Assembly (NCBI GenBank): GCA_964410105.1
Contig: CAYPFY010000016.1
Location: 13,101 to 77,100, forward strand
Source of the DNA: CAYPFY01 sp964410105
Lineage (GTDB): Bacteria > Bacteroidota > Ignavibacteria > UBA10030 > SZUA-254
Direction of reading: 5' to 3'
Length of the DNA: 64,000 bases
In this document: piece after piece, positions 42,261 through 51,086 of the stretch
Layout of the letters: each line of letters opens with the position of its first letter
Numbering within the stretch: position 1 is the first letter of the stretch
The notes under the pieces: model-generated
Seen by the model: only the letters and a program-made list of their open reading frames with translations
What the model was told of the DNA's origin: nothing
The model's database searches: none
Made by a program: the position numbers and the translations under genes

Positions 42261-42842
42261 ATGAAGAGAATGCTTCTGGGAGCGCTCGTCGGCGGAGTTA
42301 TACTCTTTTTCTGGAGCTTCCTTGCCTGGGTTGTCCTTCCACTCCACGAGCCGAGTTTGCGGGCCATCCCCAATGAGGATGCCGTCATGGCGACGCTTCA
42401 GTCTTCATTGAAAACAAGGTCGGTCTATATTTTCCCAAAAAACCCCGGCTCAAGCGCCGATGCCGCAGCTCAGGCCGCCTGGACCGATAAGATGAAACGG
42501 GGGCCGACAGGATTGATTTTCTTCGACCCTACGGGAACAGATCCCATGATGCCGGGCCAGTTCGCGTGCGGAATGCTTCTTGATATTATTTCGGCGTTCG
42601 TCGCCGCATGGTTTCTTGCCCGAAGTACTGCCGCCGGGTCTTCTTATATGATGCGCGTCGCCTTCTGCGGGATGTTCGGGATTTTTACAGCCGTTTTCGT
42701 TCACCTCATGAACTGGAACTGGATGGGATTCCCCGCCGATTTCACGACCGGCCAGATCATCGATGCGATCGTCTCCTGGATTCTCGCCGGACTCGGAATT
42801 GCGGCGTTTGTAAAATCGGCCGAACCGGCCCAGACCGCCTGA
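42261..42842 (+). CDS. Integral membrane protein of unknown function
   Basis: A 193-residue protein. The ATG at 42261 is preceded by GAGGAG and begins MKRMLLGALVGGVILFFWSF; five upstream residues are dropped. One N-terminal helix is followed by a soluble region of ~80 residues (MATLQSSLKTRSVYIFPKNP, then GLIFFDPTGTDPMMPGQ) and three C-terminal helices (LLDIISAFVAAWFLARS, MMRVAFCGMFGIFTAVFVHL, IIDAIVSWILAGLGIAAFV). The region with FPADFTTGQIIDA, where a polar loop enters the last helix, recalls conserved membrane proteins of unknown role. It has its own promoter and is the sole gene of its transcript. Confidence 0.75.
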   Translation: MKRMLLGALVGGVILFFWSFLAWVVLPLHEPSLRAIPNEDAVMATLQSSLKTRSVYIFPKNPGSSADAAAQAAWTDKMKRGPTGLIFFDPTGTDPMMPGQFACGMLLDIISAFVAAWFLARSTAAGSSYMMRVAFCGMFGIFTAVFVHLMNWNWMGFPADFTTGQIIDAIVSWILAGLGIAAFVKSAEPAQTA

Positions 42843-42856
42843 GGTTTTTCGGGAAA

Positions 42857-43504
42857 TTATCCCACGGCCTCGAAAAACGCGGAGAGCTTGCGCTCGTCCA
42901 GCTTTCCGTCCGTCCTGACGCCGCTGCAGACATCCACCCCGAAGGGCTCGACGACGCGGATTGCCTCGGAGACGTTTTCCGCCTTCAATCCGCCCGCCAG
43001 ATAGACAGGGATTTTTACCGCGTCCCTTATGCGCCGGCTAATACTCCAGTCGTGCCGGCGGCCCGTCCCCCCCAGCTCAGGCACGGGGAGCCGCGGATTG
43101 CCCGAGTCGAGAAGTATGGCATCTACTCCGGCTGACATTCTCACGGCTTCCTCGTAGGCACTGCCGTCCATGACGTGAACGACCTGAACGATCGCTACCC
43201 CCCGAAGCCTGTCACGAAGTTCACGGTGAGTCTCAGGGGAAACCGATTGAACGAGCTGGATGACATTCACCCGGAAAAGTCGCTGCTGGGTAATGATTGA
43301 TTCCGCATCAGTCTTGCTCGTGAGGAGAAAACGTGCAACCCCGGGCGGAATTCTTGGTGCAATGTCGAGAATTTTATCGTCGCTGATAACCCCCGGGCCG
43401 CTCGGCATTTCTGAGACAAACCCCAGGGCCGATGCCCCGTAGCGAATTGCCAGCAGGGCTTCCTCCTGATTTTTTATACAGCATATCTTAACGCGGGGAC
43501 GCAT
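42857..43504 (-). CDS. Phosphoribosylanthranilate isomerase-like protein, outside any trp operon
   Basis: A 215-residue (beta/alpha)8-barrel protein. The ATG at 43504 gives the usual TrpF start (MRPRVKICCIKNQEE), dropping 35 residues of an upstream extension. The catalytic Cys lies in VKICCI (usual motif KICGI) and the catalytic Asp in DAILLDSGN; the phosphate-binding YLAGGLKAENV and GVDVCSGVRT are also present. TrpF converts phosphoribosylanthranilate to an Amadori product in tryptophan synthesis. No other trp gene is in the window, and a hairpin with a leader precedes it. It may be a true TrpF or one of the related barrel proteins. Confidence 0.78.
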   Translation of the reverse strand: MRPRVKICCIKNQEEALLAIRYGASALGFVSEMPSGPGVISDDKILDIAPRIPPGVARFLLTSKTDAESIITQQRLFRVNVIQLVQSVSPETHRELRDRLRGVAIVQVVHVMDGSAYEEAVRMSAGVDAILLDSGNPRLPVPELGGTGRRHDWSISRRIRDAVKIPVYLAGGLKAENVSEAIRVVEPFGVDVCSGVRTDGKLDERKLSAFFEAVG

Positions 43505-43822
43505 TGTCCGGGTATCTGTAAAGTGAGATTCTGGCCCCGGAAATTTAAGGTTTTTATCAGCAGGCTGCAATCTGGATATTTCCATCGATGGCAGGAGCAG
43601 GTTCATCAACGGGGGGGGGGCGGCACCTGACGATTTACCGGGGGAAAATATAAAGCGGCCTGAAGGTTCTCGCGTCCTCCAGACCGCTTTTGCTTATGCG
43701 GGTTTGTCCTCCCACTACTGTTAGACGGCCGCCGGCTGAAAAGGTTGCAGCTTTTCGGGCATTTCGTATTTTCCTTGAATTTTTGTATATTTTGTGAGTA
43801 TTAAAACGCTTGGAGCATCGAA
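43505..43822. other. Divergent region between trpF-like and bacilliredoxin genes
   Basis: It holds a G10 tract at 43611-43620, a large bulged hairpin at 43652-43690 with A/T-rich flanks, and a small GAAAAG/CTTTTC hairpin at 43738-43756. On the minus strand a short frame (MPEKLQPFQPAAV, ending near 43721) has AAGGA before its ATG and might be a leader peptide; it has no Trp codons. Confidence 0.45.
43652..43690 (-). terminator. Attenuator-like hairpin upstream of the trpF-like gene
   Basis: A 13-bp stem with two 1x1 mismatches (AAAGCGG/CCGCTTT outer, CTG/CAG and AGG/CCT inner) and a 9-base loop. It is flanked by T-rich sequence on the minus strand and by TTTTGC on the plus strand, so it could act as a terminator in either direction. 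Confidence 0.4.
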
Positions 43823-44248
43823 ATGCACGATATTCTTGTCCAGCAAATAAGGGATGAAGTGACCAGACTCGGAGTAAAAGAACTGCGCACTCCGCAGGAG
43901 GTGGATTCCACGCTCGCCGGCCAGGCGGGAACCTCGCTCGTTTTTGTGAATTCTGTCTGCGGCTGCGCCGGCGGCATCGCCAGACCCGCCCTCGCCCTGG
44001 CCATGAAACATCCGGTTCAGCCCGACGTCATTGCCACCGTCTTCGCCAGCGGCGATCATGAAGCAACGATGAAGGCCCGGTCGTTTTTTACAAATATGCC
44101 TCCGTCATCGCCCTCGTTCGCCCTCCTCAGGGACGGGAGACTGGTCCACATGATCCACCGCTCTGATATTGAAATCCGGGATTGTCACGAGGTTGCCGAG
44201 CTGCTGACGGCCGCTTTCGACAAGTTCTGCAAGGTTACGGCCAGCTAA
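43823..44248 (+). CDS. BrxA/BrxB-family bacilliredoxin (YphP/YqiW-like)
   Basis: A 141-residue cytoplasmic thioredoxin-fold protein. The family's Cys-Gly-Cys motif is seen in VNSVCGCAGGIARPAL (about residues 51-66), with the conserved FASGDHEAT and MPPSSPSFALL segments. In Bacillus, BrxA/B remove bacillithiol from proteins; many Bacteroidota carry homologues. Bacillithiol genes are not visible here. It has a predicted TATATT -10 box upstream and no close neighbour on its strand until typA. Length and motifs are normal. Confidence 0.92.
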   Translation: MHDILVQQIRDEVTRLGVKELRTPQEVDSTLAGQAGTSLVFVNSVCGCAGGIARPALALAMKHPVQPDVIATVFASGDHEATMKARSFFTNMPPSSPSFALLRDGRLVHMIHRSDIEIRDCHEVAELLTAAFDKFCKVTAS

Positions 44249-44250
44249 CT

Positions 44251-44267
44251 CCCCCCCCGGGGGGGGG
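44251..44267. repeat. C8G9 homopolymer palindrome
   Basis: Eight C residues followed directly by nine G residues, two bases after the bacilliredoxin stop codon. A second homopolymer, G10, lies at 43611-43620. They could be slippage hot spots or assembly errors. Confidence 0.7.
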
Positions 44268-44284
44268 CTGGTCGCAAGACCGGT

Positions 44285-44313
44285 TTGGACTTACCCCGGA
44301 GTTTTAGTATATT
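44285..44313 (+). promoter_or_regulatory. Predicted sigma-70-type promoter of typA
   Basis: TTGGAC at 44285-44290, 17-base spacer, TATATT at 44308-44313. The transcript would start about 44320 and so carry the hairpin at 44325-44360 at its very 5' end. Confidence 0.45.
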
Positions 44314-44324
44314 GTGTTGTATTG

Positions 44325-44360
44325 ACGCCCCCGGCTATCTCGCGCGCCGGAGGCGTTTTT
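44325..44360 (+). terminator. Terminator-like hairpin just before typA
   Basis: Stem ACGCC-C-CCGGC (44325-44335) with GCCGG-A-GGCGT (44346-44356), one 1x1 mismatch, 10-base loop, then TTTT. It ends ten bases before the typA ATG. It may end the upstream bacilliredoxin transcript or act as an attenuator in the typA leader. Confidence 0.6.
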
Positions 44361-44370
44361 GTTATAACCT

Positions 44371-46224
44371 ATGAACCGCAGAGAAGATATACGCAATATC
44401 GCCATCATCGCTCACGTTGATCACGGCAAGACGACGCTCGTGGATCATATGCTCCGGCAAACCGGAACTTTCCGCGACAATCAGGAAGTCGTTAAACGCG
44501 TGATGGATTCAAATGAGCTGGAGAGGGAACGGGGGATCACTATTCTCGCCAAGAATACCGCCGTCTTCTACCGCCAGGATTCTACCAGAAAAGTTTTCAA
44601 GATCAATATTGTCGACACCCCGGGCCACTCGGATTTTGCGGGCGAGGTCGAAAGAACTCTCAAAATGGTGGACGGGGTTCTCCTTCTCGTCGATGCGGCC
44701 GAAGGGCCTCTGCCCGGAACAAAATTTGTCCTGAAAAAATCGCTGGATCTGAATCTGCAGCCGATCGTCGTCATTAATAAAATCGACCGCAAGGATGCCC
44801 GCCCCCACGCGGTGCTCGACGAGGTTTTTGAGCTTTTTCTCTCCCTCGGGGCCAATGATCAGCAGCTCGATTTTCCCACGATTTATTGTATCGCGAAGCA
44901 GGGGATCGCCAAGCGCGAGCTCGAGGAAGAAGGGAAGAATCTTGAACCCCTTTTCGAAGCGATTATCTCAAAAATCGCCGGGCCGCCCGGCGATGTGTCA
45001 TCCCCCTTCCAGATGCTCGTGACGACGATCGACTATAATGACTACCTCGGGCGCCTGGGGATAGGCCGCATTCACCGGGGGAAAATCCATATCGATTCCC
45101 CCATGAAAATCGTTCACCGCGACGGGAAGATCGAAGGGGCCCGCGTGACGAAGATCTATACGTTCGAAGGGCTGAAACGCATCGAGGTGTCGGAAGCATT
45201 CGCCGGCGAGATTATCGCCATCGCAGGGATGGAGGATGTCGATATCGGCGAAACGATCGCCGATGCCGCCGACCCTGCCTCGCTCCCCTTCGTGGCGATC
45301 GAAGAGCCCACGATGTCGATGAATTTTGTGGTCAATAATTCCCCGTTCGCGGGCCTCGAAGGAAAGTATGTCACGACAAGAAGCTTGGGCGAGCGGCTTG
45401 CCCGCGAGCTCCGCTCGAATGTGAGCCTGAGGGTGGAACTCACGGACAGCCCGGATGTTTTTAAAGTCAGCGGCCGCGGGGAACTGCATATCGGAATTCT
45501 CATCGAGACGATGCGGCGCGAAGGTTTTGAATTTCAGGTCTCCGCCCCCCAGGTGATCTACAAACGAATCGACGACGTTCTCTCCGAACCGATGGAACAT
45601 GTGATCATCGATATTCCGGACGAGTATTCCGGGATAATAATACAGAATCTCGGGTCCCGGAAGGGGATCATGAATACGATGATTCAATCCCAGGGCAATA
45701 CGCGTATGGAATTCACCGTGCCGGCCCGCGGCCTGCTCGGGTTCCGCTCCGAATTCATGACCGATTCAAAAGGGACCGGGATCCTGCACCACAATTTTCA
45801 CGGCTATGAGCCCTATAAAGGGGAGCTTTCTACAAGACATAAAGGGGCCGTCATTCAGCTCGAAGAGGGGACCGCTACCTCATACGCCATGTGGAAGCTG
45901 CAGGAACGGATGACCTTTTTTATCGAGCCGGGGACGAAGGTTTATAAGGGGATGGTGGTGGGCGAGAACTCCCGGGACGAGGATATTATCGTGAATGTCT
46001 GTAAGACGAAACAGCTGACTAATATGCGCGCAAGCGGCGCCGATGAAGCTATCCGCCTCGAACCCCCGAAACTCCTGACGCTTGAACAGGCGATCGAATG
46101 GATCGCCGATGATGAGTTTATCGAGGTGACCCCAAAGTCACTAAGACTCCGCAAACAGTATCTCGACCACAACGAGAGACTCCGGATGTCGAAACAGAAG
46201 GTGGAATCGGTGGATTCCGTCTGA
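44371..46224 (+). CDS. typA: Ribosome-associated translational GTPase TypA/BipA
   Basis: A 617-residue translation-factor-like GTPase. The G1 motif HVDHGKTTL, switch-I RGITI, G3 DTPGHSDF and G4 NKID are all present. The middle and C-terminal domains match TypA/BipA, including GRGELHIGILIETMRREGFE and RGLLGFRSEFMTDS. TypA binds the ribosome under stress and low temperature and helps assembly of the large subunit. The length is typical (about 600-615). It is monocistronic by its surroundings; the next gene is convergent. The start ATG has no Shine-Dalgarno sequence but is preceded by a hairpin. Confidence 0.97.
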   Translation: MNRREDIRNIAIIAHVDHGKTTLVDHMLRQTGTFRDNQEVVKRVMDSNELERERGITILAKNTAVFYRQDSTRKVFKINIVDTPGHSDFAGEVERTLKMVDGVLLLVDAAEGPLPGTKFVLKKSLDLNLQPIVVINKIDRKDARPHAVLDEVFELFLSLGANDQQLDFPTIYCIAKQGIAKRELEEEGKNLEPLFEAIISKIAGPPGDVSSPFQMLVTTIDYNDYLGRLGIGRIHRGKIHIDSPMKIVHRDGKIEGARVTKIYTFEGLKRIEVSEAFAGEIIAIAGMEDVDIGETIADAADPASLPFVAIEEPTMSMNFVVNNSPFAGLEGKYVTTRSLGERLARELRSNVSLRVELTDSPDVFKVSGRGELHIGILIETMRREGFEFQVSAPQVIYKRIDDVLSEPMEHVIIDIPDEYSGIIIQNLGSRKGIMNTMIQSQGNTRMEFTVPARGLLGFRSEFMTDSKGTGILHHNFHGYEPYKGELSTRHKGAVIQLEEGTATSYAMWKLQERMTFFIEPGTKVYKGMVVGENSRDEDIIVNVCKTKQLTNMRASGADEAIRLEPPKLLTLEQAIEWIADDEFIEVTPKSLRLRKQYLDHNERLRMSKQKVESVDSV

Positions 46225-46311
46225 CGGCCCGGTAATCCCCGCAAAATCTTTAAAACCACGCCCTAACGCAACGCACCTCATCTCCCCCCGGCTCCCGCAG
46301 GGTGAAAAAAG

Positions 46312-47808
46312 TTATTTCATGAAAACCATGCGCCTGGTCTGTGTGAAACTTCCGGCCGTGAGCCGGTAGAAATATACCCCGCTCGGCATGTCGCCGGGGC
46401 TCCACCGGATCACATGGGTGCCCGCCTCCTCCCGTTCGTTGACGAGGGTGGCAATCTCCCTCCCGAGCAGGTTATAGATTTTTAGTGTCGCCTGAGCGGC
46501 CCTCGGAAGAGTGAATTCGAGCGTCGTGCTGGGATTGAACGGATTGGGATAATTTGCAGAAAGGTTGAAGCGATCCGGCAACGCCCGCGTATCGGAAAAC
46601 CCTGTGAGCTGCTGGTAGGAGTACTGATACCTGTTGTTATTGACCCAGTCCGACCCGCCCCACACCTGAAAGACAGATTCGACGAGATTTCCACTTCCGT
46701 CATATGTGGAAAGGTTTTGCGCAGTGTTCACCCATGCCGAGCCGTTCCAATGCTGGGAGACTCGACTGGTCTCATAGCCCTTGACATTATAGGTGAAGAG
46801 CGCCTGGTCTGTGTCGGCCCACGAGACGCCATTCCACCCCTGGGATACCGTGCTTGTTACATGGCCGCTCCCGTCATAGGTTGCGAGAGATTTAGAGGCA
46901 TTTACCCAGGCGGTGCCGCTCCAGGTCTGAATTACGAGGCTCGTCTCGTGCCCTCCGGCGTCGTAGGTGAAGAGATAATGGATGTAATTCATCCATGCGG
47001 AACCGTTCCAGATTTCAGCGACTGCCTCGACGATATGCTTGCCGGCATCAAGGGTCGCGCTGACCCGGAAGTAATTCACCCACGCGACGCCGTTCCACGT
47101 CTGATAAACCTCGCCAGTCAGGTTCCCACCGGCATCATAGGTGTAAGTGTTTTGCGACGAGTTGACCCATGCGCCAAGGGACCAGAACTGCGAGACGCTG
47201 CCCGTGAGCCTGCCGCCCGCGTCATAGGTGTTTGTCGTCCTCGAGGAATTCACCCACCCGGTGGTATCCCAGAATTGAGCAAGTTCTTGGAGCACATTTC
47301 CGCTTGCATCACATGTATATGTGTTGAGGGATGAATTCATCCAATCAGTGACTGCCCAGGTCTGCGACAACGCGCTCGCCATCTGCCCCCCAGCCTTGTA
47401 AGCGTAACTCTCCTGGGAGCTGTTCTGCCAGTCAGTGCCGGACCATGTCTGGTAGACGTAATTCAATTCCCTTCCGCTCCCATCCAGCGTCGTGCTGTCT
47501 TTTGATAGGTTGGCCCAGCTTGCTCCCTGCCACGTCTGGTAAATGGAAATGACGATCGAGCCGCTGCTGGTGAATATCTTCGTCGCTGAACGAATTCTTT
47601 GTCCGGTAAGTGTCGATTTCCCGGACAACGACATTGCACCGGGTTCAATTTTGTTCCCGGGTCGCATCTCAGCGGCCCGAAGTCCCAATTTCTCCGTCAG
47701 GAGATTCAGAATCTTTGTGGCCTGATCTTTTTGCCCAGGGCCGGAATGCCCGTTCGCCGACGCGGCGGCGAGAGCAGCTGCAACAAGAACTGTCAGAGTT
47801 TTGATCAT
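46312..47808 (-). CDS. T9SS cargo with 29-residue W/YD repeats, tandem paralogue 1
   Basis: A 498-residue predicted secreted protein. The ATG at 47808 (MIKTLTVLVAAALAAASANG) begins a signal peptide and follows GGAGCACC; the upstream frame is dropped. From about residue 95 there are ten full 29-residue repeats and part of an eleventh, each of the pattern Q-x-W-x-G-x-x-W-x-N...Y-D-x-G-G (for example QTWSGTAWVNASK). They look like an RHS/YD-style beta-repeat. The end carries YPNPFNPSTTLEFTLP, a T9SS type A sorting domain. It is the last of four tandem paralogues of identical length in the same direction. An adhesive or surface role is probable, not proven. Confidence 0.83.
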   Translation of the reverse strand: MIKTLTVLVAAALAAASANGHSGPGQKDQATKILNLLTEKLGLRAAEMRPGNKIEPGAMSLSGKSTLTGQRIRSATKIFTSSGSIVISIYQTWQGASWANLSKDSTTLDGSGRELNYVYQTWSGTDWQNSSQESYAYKAGGQMASALSQTWAVTDWMNSSLNTYTCDASGNVLQELAQFWDTTGWVNSSRTTNTYDAGGRLTGSVSQFWSLGAWVNSSQNTYTYDAGGNLTGEVYQTWNGVAWVNYFRVSATLDAGKHIVEAVAEIWNGSAWMNYIHYLFTYDAGGHETSLVIQTWSGTAWVNASKSLATYDGSGHVTSTVSQGWNGVSWADTDQALFTYNVKGYETSRVSQHWNGSAWVNTAQNLSTYDGSGNLVESVFQVWGGSDWVNNNRYQYSYQQLTGFSDTRALPDRFNLSANYPNPFNPSTTLEFTLPRAAQATLKIYNLLGREIATLVNEREEAGTHVIRWSPGDMPSGVYFYRLTAGSFTQTRRMVFMK

Positions 47809-47905
47809 GGTGCTCCTACTCGATATGAAGAAGTTGTCATACCACTCCCCACCGCCTCGCCCCTCATCTTCCCCCCAAAAAACGAATCTCGCGGACTGCA
47901 AAGAG

Positions 47906-49402
47906 CTATTTCATGAAAACCATGCGCCTGGTCTGTGTGAAACTCCCGGCCGTGAGCCGGTAGAAATATACCCCACTCGGAATGTCGCCGGGGCTCCATC
48001 GGATCACATGCGTGCCCGCCTCCTCCCGTTCGTTGACGAGTGTGGCAATCTCCCTCCCGAGCAGGTTATAGATTTTTAGTGTCGCCTGAGCGGCCCTCGG
48101 AAGAGTGAATTCGAGCGTCGTGCTGGGATTGAACGGATTGGGATAATTTGCAGAAAGGTTGAAGCGATCCGGCAACGCCCGCGTATCGGAGAACCCGGTG
48201 AGCTGCTGATAGGAATACTGATACCTGTATGCATTGACCCACGCCGAGCCGCCCCAGGTCTGATGGAGGAATTCAACCTGATTTCCGCTTCCGTCATACG
48301 TGGAAAGGGATTGCTGAGTGTTCACCCATGCCGAGCCGTTCCAGTACTGGGAGAGTTCACTGGTCACATAGCCGCTGACATTATAGGTGTAGAGTGTCTG
48401 GTCTGTATTGACCCACGAGAATCCATCCCACGTCTGGTCTACCGTGGTCTTTTCATGGCCGCTCCCATCATAGGTGGTGAGAGTTTGCGAAGAATATACC
48501 CAGTCGCTGCCGCCCCACGTCTGAATTACGAAGCTTGTCTGGTATCCCCCGGCGTCGTAGGTAAGGAGATAATGCAGGTAATTGGACCATGCGGAGCCGT
48601 TCCAGAGTTCGACGACTAACTCGACGAGATGCCCGCCGGCATCATAGGCCGCGCTGATCCGGGTTGTATTCGCCCACGCTGTCCCGTTCCATTGCTGATA
48701 AACCCCTCCAGTCACGTTCCCACCTGCATCATAAGTGTATGTGTCTTGCAACGAGTTGACCCATACTCCGGCGGTCCATACCTGCGAGACGCTGCCTGTA
48801 AGCCTTTCGCCAGCATCGTAGGTATTTATCGTCTGCGAGGAATTCACCCACCCGGTAGAACCCCAGTACTGATTAAGGGTCCGGAGAACGTTTCCGCTCG
48901 CATCACATGTGTATGTGGTGAGGAATGAATTTTTCCAATCGGTGACTGCCCAGATCTGCGACAAGGCGCTCGCCAGCTGCCACCCAACCTTGTAAACGTA
49001 ACTCTGCCGGGAGGTGTTCTGCCAGTCAGTGCCGGACCATGTTTGGATGACGTAATTCGATTCCCTTCCGCTCCCATCCAGTGTCGAGCTGTCCTTCGTC
49101 TGGTTGACCCAGCTTGCTCCCTTCCAGGTCTGATAAATGGAAACGACGATCGAGCCGCTGCTGGCCGATAGCTTCTGGGAGGAACGAACTCTTGTTTCCG
49201 AAAAAGGCGAATTCCCCGCGGCTGTCAGCGCGCCGGGTTTCGTTAGGTTCCCGGGTCGGATATCAGGGGCTCGAACTCCCGATTTCTCTGTCAGGAGCTT
49301 CAGAATTTTTTGGGCCTGATCGCGCTGCGAAGGGTCTGAATGCCCGTTCGCCGATTCGGCGGCGAGAACAACTGCAACAAGAACTGTTAGAGTTTTGAAC
49401 AC
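47906..49402 (-). CDS. T9SS cargo with 29-residue W/YD repeats, tandem paralogue 2
   Basis: A 498-residue protein. The start is the GTG at 49402 (MFKTLTVLVAVVLAAESANG), aligned with the ATG of the paralogues and preceded by GGAGCACC; the longer upstream frame is not used. After a signal peptide come repeats of the form QTWSGTDWQNTSR, QIWAVTDWKNSFL, QQWNGTAWANTTR and so on, each 29 residues. The T9SS sorting domain (YPNPFNPSTTLEFTLP) closes the protein. The last ~90 codons are almost identical in DNA to paralogue 1, more so than the repeats, which suggests recent duplication or gene conversion. Confidence 0.83.
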   Translation of the reverse strand: MFKTLTVLVAVVLAAESANGHSDPSQRDQAQKILKLLTEKSGVRAPDIRPGNLTKPGALTAAGNSPFSETRVRSSQKLSASSGSIVVSIYQTWKGASWVNQTKDSSTLDGSGRESNYVIQTWSGTDWQNTSRQSYVYKVGWQLASALSQIWAVTDWKNSFLTTYTCDASGNVLRTLNQYWGSTGWVNSSQTINTYDAGERLTGSVSQVWTAGVWVNSLQDTYTYDAGGNVTGGVYQQWNGTAWANTTRISAAYDAGGHLVELVVELWNGSAWSNYLHYLLTYDAGGYQTSFVIQTWGGSDWVYSSQTLTTYDGSGHEKTTVDQTWDGFSWVNTDQTLYTYNVSGYVTSELSQYWNGSAWVNTQQSLSTYDGSGNQVEFLHQTWGGSAWVNAYRYQYSYQQLTGFSDTRALPDRFNLSANYPNPFNPSTTLEFTLPRAAQATLKIYNLLGREIATLVNEREEAGTHVIRWSPGDIPSGVYFYRLTAGSFTQTRRMVFMK

Positions 49403-49491
49403 GGTGCTCCTCCTCGATACGGGGAATTTTTCATACCACGCCCCGACGCCTCGCCCCTCATCTCCCACCGGATATTGCAGGTTGAAAAGAG

Positions 49492-50988
49492 TCACTTCAC
49501 GAAAACCATGCGCCTGGTCTGTGTGAAACTCCCCGCTGTAAGCCGGTAGAAATATACCCCGCTCGGCATGTCGCCGGGGCTCCACCGGATCACGTGCGTG
49601 CCCGCTTCCTCCCGTTCATTGACGAGTGTGGCAATCTCCTTCCCGAGCAGATTATAAATTTTTAGCGTCGCTTGAGCGACCCTCGGAAGAGTGAATTCGA
49701 GTGTTGTGCTGGGATTGAATGGATTGGGATAATTTGCAGAAAGCTCAAACCGATCCGGCAATCCCCGGGTATCGGAAAACCCCGTGAGCTGCTGATAGGA
49801 GTACTGGTACCTGTAGTTATTGACCCAGTCCGCCCCGCCCCACGTCTGAAACAGTGATTCAATGAGATTTCCGCTTCCGTCATATGTGGAAAGGTATTGC
49901 GAACCGTTTACCCATGACGAGCCGCTCCAATACTGGGAGACTCGATCGGTCTCATAGCCCTTGACATTATAGGTGAAGAGCGTCTGGTCTGTGCTGAGCC
50001 ACGAGACGCCATTCCACGTCTGGGATACCGTGCTTAGTACATGGCCGCTTCCATCATAGGTGAGGAGAGATTGGTAGGCATTTACCCAGGCGCTGCCACT
50101 CCACGTCTGAGTTACGGCGCTTGTCTGGTGTCCCCCGGCGTCGAAGGTGTAGTGAACACGGCTGTAATTGGCCCATGCGGAGCCATTCCAGAATTCAAAG
50201 ACCAAATCGACGAGGTGGTTGCCGGCATCAAAGATGGTGCTGATCCGAGCGTAATTCACCCACGCGGTGCCGTTCCATTGCAGATAAACCTCTCCAGTCA
50301 GGTTCCCGCCGGCATCATAGGTGTAAGTGTATTGCGACGAGTTAACCCATGCTCCGGCAGACCAGGACTGCGAGACGCTGCCTGTAAGCCTTCCGCCAGC
50401 GTCATAGGTGTTTATCGTCTGCGAGGAATTCTCCCACCCGCTAGTTCCCCAGTACTGATTAAGGGTCCGGAGAACGTTTCCGCTCGCATCACATGTGTAT
50501 GTGGTGACGGATGAATTCATCCAATCATGGGCTACCCAGGCCTGAGACAACGCGCTCGCCAATTGCCCTCCAGCCTTGTAAGCGTAATTCTGCTGGGAGT
50601 TGTTCTGCCAGTCAGTGCCAGACCATGTCTGGTAGACGTCATTCAATTCCCTTCCGCTCCCATCCAGCGTCGTGCTGTCCTTTGATAGGTTGCCCCAACT
50701 CCCTCCGTACCAGGTCTGGTTGATGGAAATGAGAATCGAACCGCTGCCGGTGAATATCTTCGACGATGAACGACTCCCTTCTCCCGAAGATGTCGAAATC
50801 CCGGTTCCCGTGACTGCACCGGGCTCAAACCGTTTCCCGGGTCGCGCCTCAGGGGCTCGAAGTCCCAATTTCTCGGTCAGGAGTTTCAGAATTTTTTGGG
50901 CCTGATCGCGCTGCGAAGCGTCTGAATGCCCGTTCGCCGACGCGGCGGCGAGAACAACCGCGAGAACAAATGTTAACGTTTTGATCAT
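49492..50988 (-). CDS. T9SS cargo with 29-residue W/YD repeats, tandem paralogue 3
   Basis: A 498-residue protein starting at an ATG after GGAGGAGCACC. Signal peptide (MIKTLTFVLAVVLAAASANG), a linker with FTGSGSILISI, ten to eleven 29-residue repeats (for example QTWSGSAWVNAYQ, QYWSGSSWVNGSQ), and a T9SS domain ending TQTRRMVFVK. The repeats keep the two Trp residues and the final YD-x-G pattern, with substitutions on the exposed positions, as expected of diversified surface proteins. It lies 98 bases after paralogue 4. Confidence 0.83.
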   Translation of the reverse strand: MIKTLTFVLAVVLAAASANGHSDASQRDQAQKILKLLTEKLGLRAPEARPGKRFEPGAVTGTGISTSSGEGSRSSSKIFTGSGSILISINQTWYGGSWGNLSKDSTTLDGSGRELNDVYQTWSGTDWQNNSQQNYAYKAGGQLASALSQAWVAHDWMNSSVTTYTCDASGNVLRTLNQYWGTSGWENSSQTINTYDAGGRLTGSVSQSWSAGAWVNSSQYTYTYDAGGNLTGEVYLQWNGTAWVNYARISTIFDAGNHLVDLVFEFWNGSAWANYSRVHYTFDAGGHQTSAVTQTWSGSAWVNAYQSLLTYDGSGHVLSTVSQTWNGVSWLSTDQTLFTYNVKGYETDRVSQYWSGSSWVNGSQYLSTYDGSGNLIESLFQTWGGADWVNNYRYQYSYQQLTGFSDTRGLPDRFELSANYPNPFNPSTTLEFTLPRVAQATLKIYNLLGKEIATLVNEREEAGTHVIRWSPGDMPSGVYFYRLTAGSFTQTRRMVFVK

Positions 50989-51086
50989 GGTGCTCCTCCT
51001 CGATATGGAGAATTTTTCATGCCACGCCCCGACGCCTCACCCCTCGCCTCCCCCAGCTCAATCCGGATGCCGCGGGCTGAAAAGCG

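Noticed and set aside
46717..47334. Long antisense frames inside the tandem array and the large cargo genes (also 9297-10019 and 38358-39455)
   Set aside because: They recur in each paralogue as shadows of the repeat codons and have no signal of their own. They arise from the codon bias of the real genes on the opposite strand.
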